A DNA stretch of 64,000 nt from Pseudomonadota bacterium (GTDB lineage: Bacteria; Pseudomonadota; Alphaproteobacteria; Micropepsales; Micropepsaceae), in assembly GCA_018242105.1 (NCBI GenBank), contig JAFECP010000009.1, positions 1 through 64,000 on the forward strand. The letters run 5' to 3'. The translations under genes and the position numbers were made by a program. This document shows positions 63,848-64,000 of this stretch, in pieces; the stretch's first letter is position 1; each line of letters starts with the position of its first letter. The notes under the pieces are model-generated. The model searched no databases. It had not been told where the DNA came from and saw nothing but the letters and a program-made list of their open reading frames with translations.

Positions 63848-63967
63848 TCAATGCGACATGCGTCGCTTAAACAAGAACCACGTAAGAGCAGCTCCGGCTA
63901 ACATCCCACAGATAAAGGCCGGAACTGCGACGATACCGATCAGGATCAAAGCGAAAGTTGGCGGCAC
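63848..63967 (-). CDS. Possible small single-helix membrane protein
   Basis: 39 residues from a GTG: one long hydrophobic helix (F-A-L-I-L-I-G-I-V-A-V-P-A-F-I-C-G) and a basic end F-K-R-R-M-S-H. It fits in the gap upstream of the TIGR01459 gene on the same strand. There is only a weak ribosome-binding site, so I hold it tentatively. Confidence 0.35.
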   Translation of the reverse strand: MPPTFALILIGIVAVPAFICGMLAGAALTWFLFKRRMSH

Positions 63968-63970
63968 TTC

Positions 63971-64000
63971 TTAGGCGCTACGCTTGAACGGTACGATGGA
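63971..64000 (-). CDS. Possible C-terminal end of a gene beyond the right edge
   Basis: Reading leftwards from the right edge, nine residues (S-I-V-P-F-K-R-S-A) lead to a TAA at 63973-63971. This could be the end of a minus-strand gene in the same operon, but the stretch is too short to show coding character or family. Confidence 0.2.
   Translation of the reverse strand, partial: SIVPFKRSA

Overview
The window reads as chromosomal DNA of a GC-rich, Gram-negative alphaproteobacterium. The best evidence is gene order. Two blocks typical of that class are present on the minus strand: murA-DUF2948-hisD-UPF0262-LMW phosphatase-infA-maf-RNase E/G-yacG (38008 to 31447), and TIGR01459 HAD-MaoC-ribF-GNAT-ileS-lspA-DUF3035-M16-M16-mutL (63815 to 52047). 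TonB-dependent receptor, two-partner-type and autotransporter genes confirm an outer membrane. I cannot name a genus from sequence alone. No insertion sequence, phage, CRISPR or rRNA was recognised.

Layout. 1-485: the N-terminal half of a histone-deacetylase-family gene cut by the window edge. 486-10699: a TonB-dependent receptor with a strong terminator, two tandem TPR-sulfotransferases on the plus strand, and, converging on them, two TPR-linked Fe(II)/2-oxoglutarate-type hydroxylases. 10757-16379: sppA, an enoyl-CoA hydratase-like protein, a beta-lactamase-fold serine hydrolase with a membrane tail, and an alpha/beta hydrolase. 16434-31012: a surface-adhesion locus with a 2396-residue haemagglutinin-type protein whose secretion domain looks 5'-truncated, a membrane receptor ending in a degenerate HD-GYP domain, a divergent LapG-type periplasmic cysteine protease, and a 1635-residue autotransporter. 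31139-38417: tRNA-Phe(GAA), the murA-to-yacG block, tRNA-Thr(GGT) and small ORFs. 38509-43440: two glycosyltransferases divergent from a two-component system. 43502-50753: small proteins, a Leu/Glu-type dehydrogenase, a DsbD-like disulfide reductase, an MDR oxidoreductase, rsmD, an MFS transporter and a GNAT. 50750-64000: an Nramp-like transporter, mutL, the paired M16 proteases, lspA, ileS, ribF and neighbours.

How it fits together. Most of the minus-strand genes are housekeeping, in tightly packed operons with 4-bp ATGA overlaps. The accessory interest lies in two places. The first is the receptor/TPR-sulfotransferase/TPR-hydroxylase island, which looks like a protein- or peptide-modification system built on a shared TPR-plus-enzyme design. 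The second is the adhesion locus, where a catalytically dead HD-GYP receptor beside a LapG-type protease suggests a variation on LapD/LapG control of surface adhesins. Both functional readings are inference; the domain assignments rest on visible motifs.
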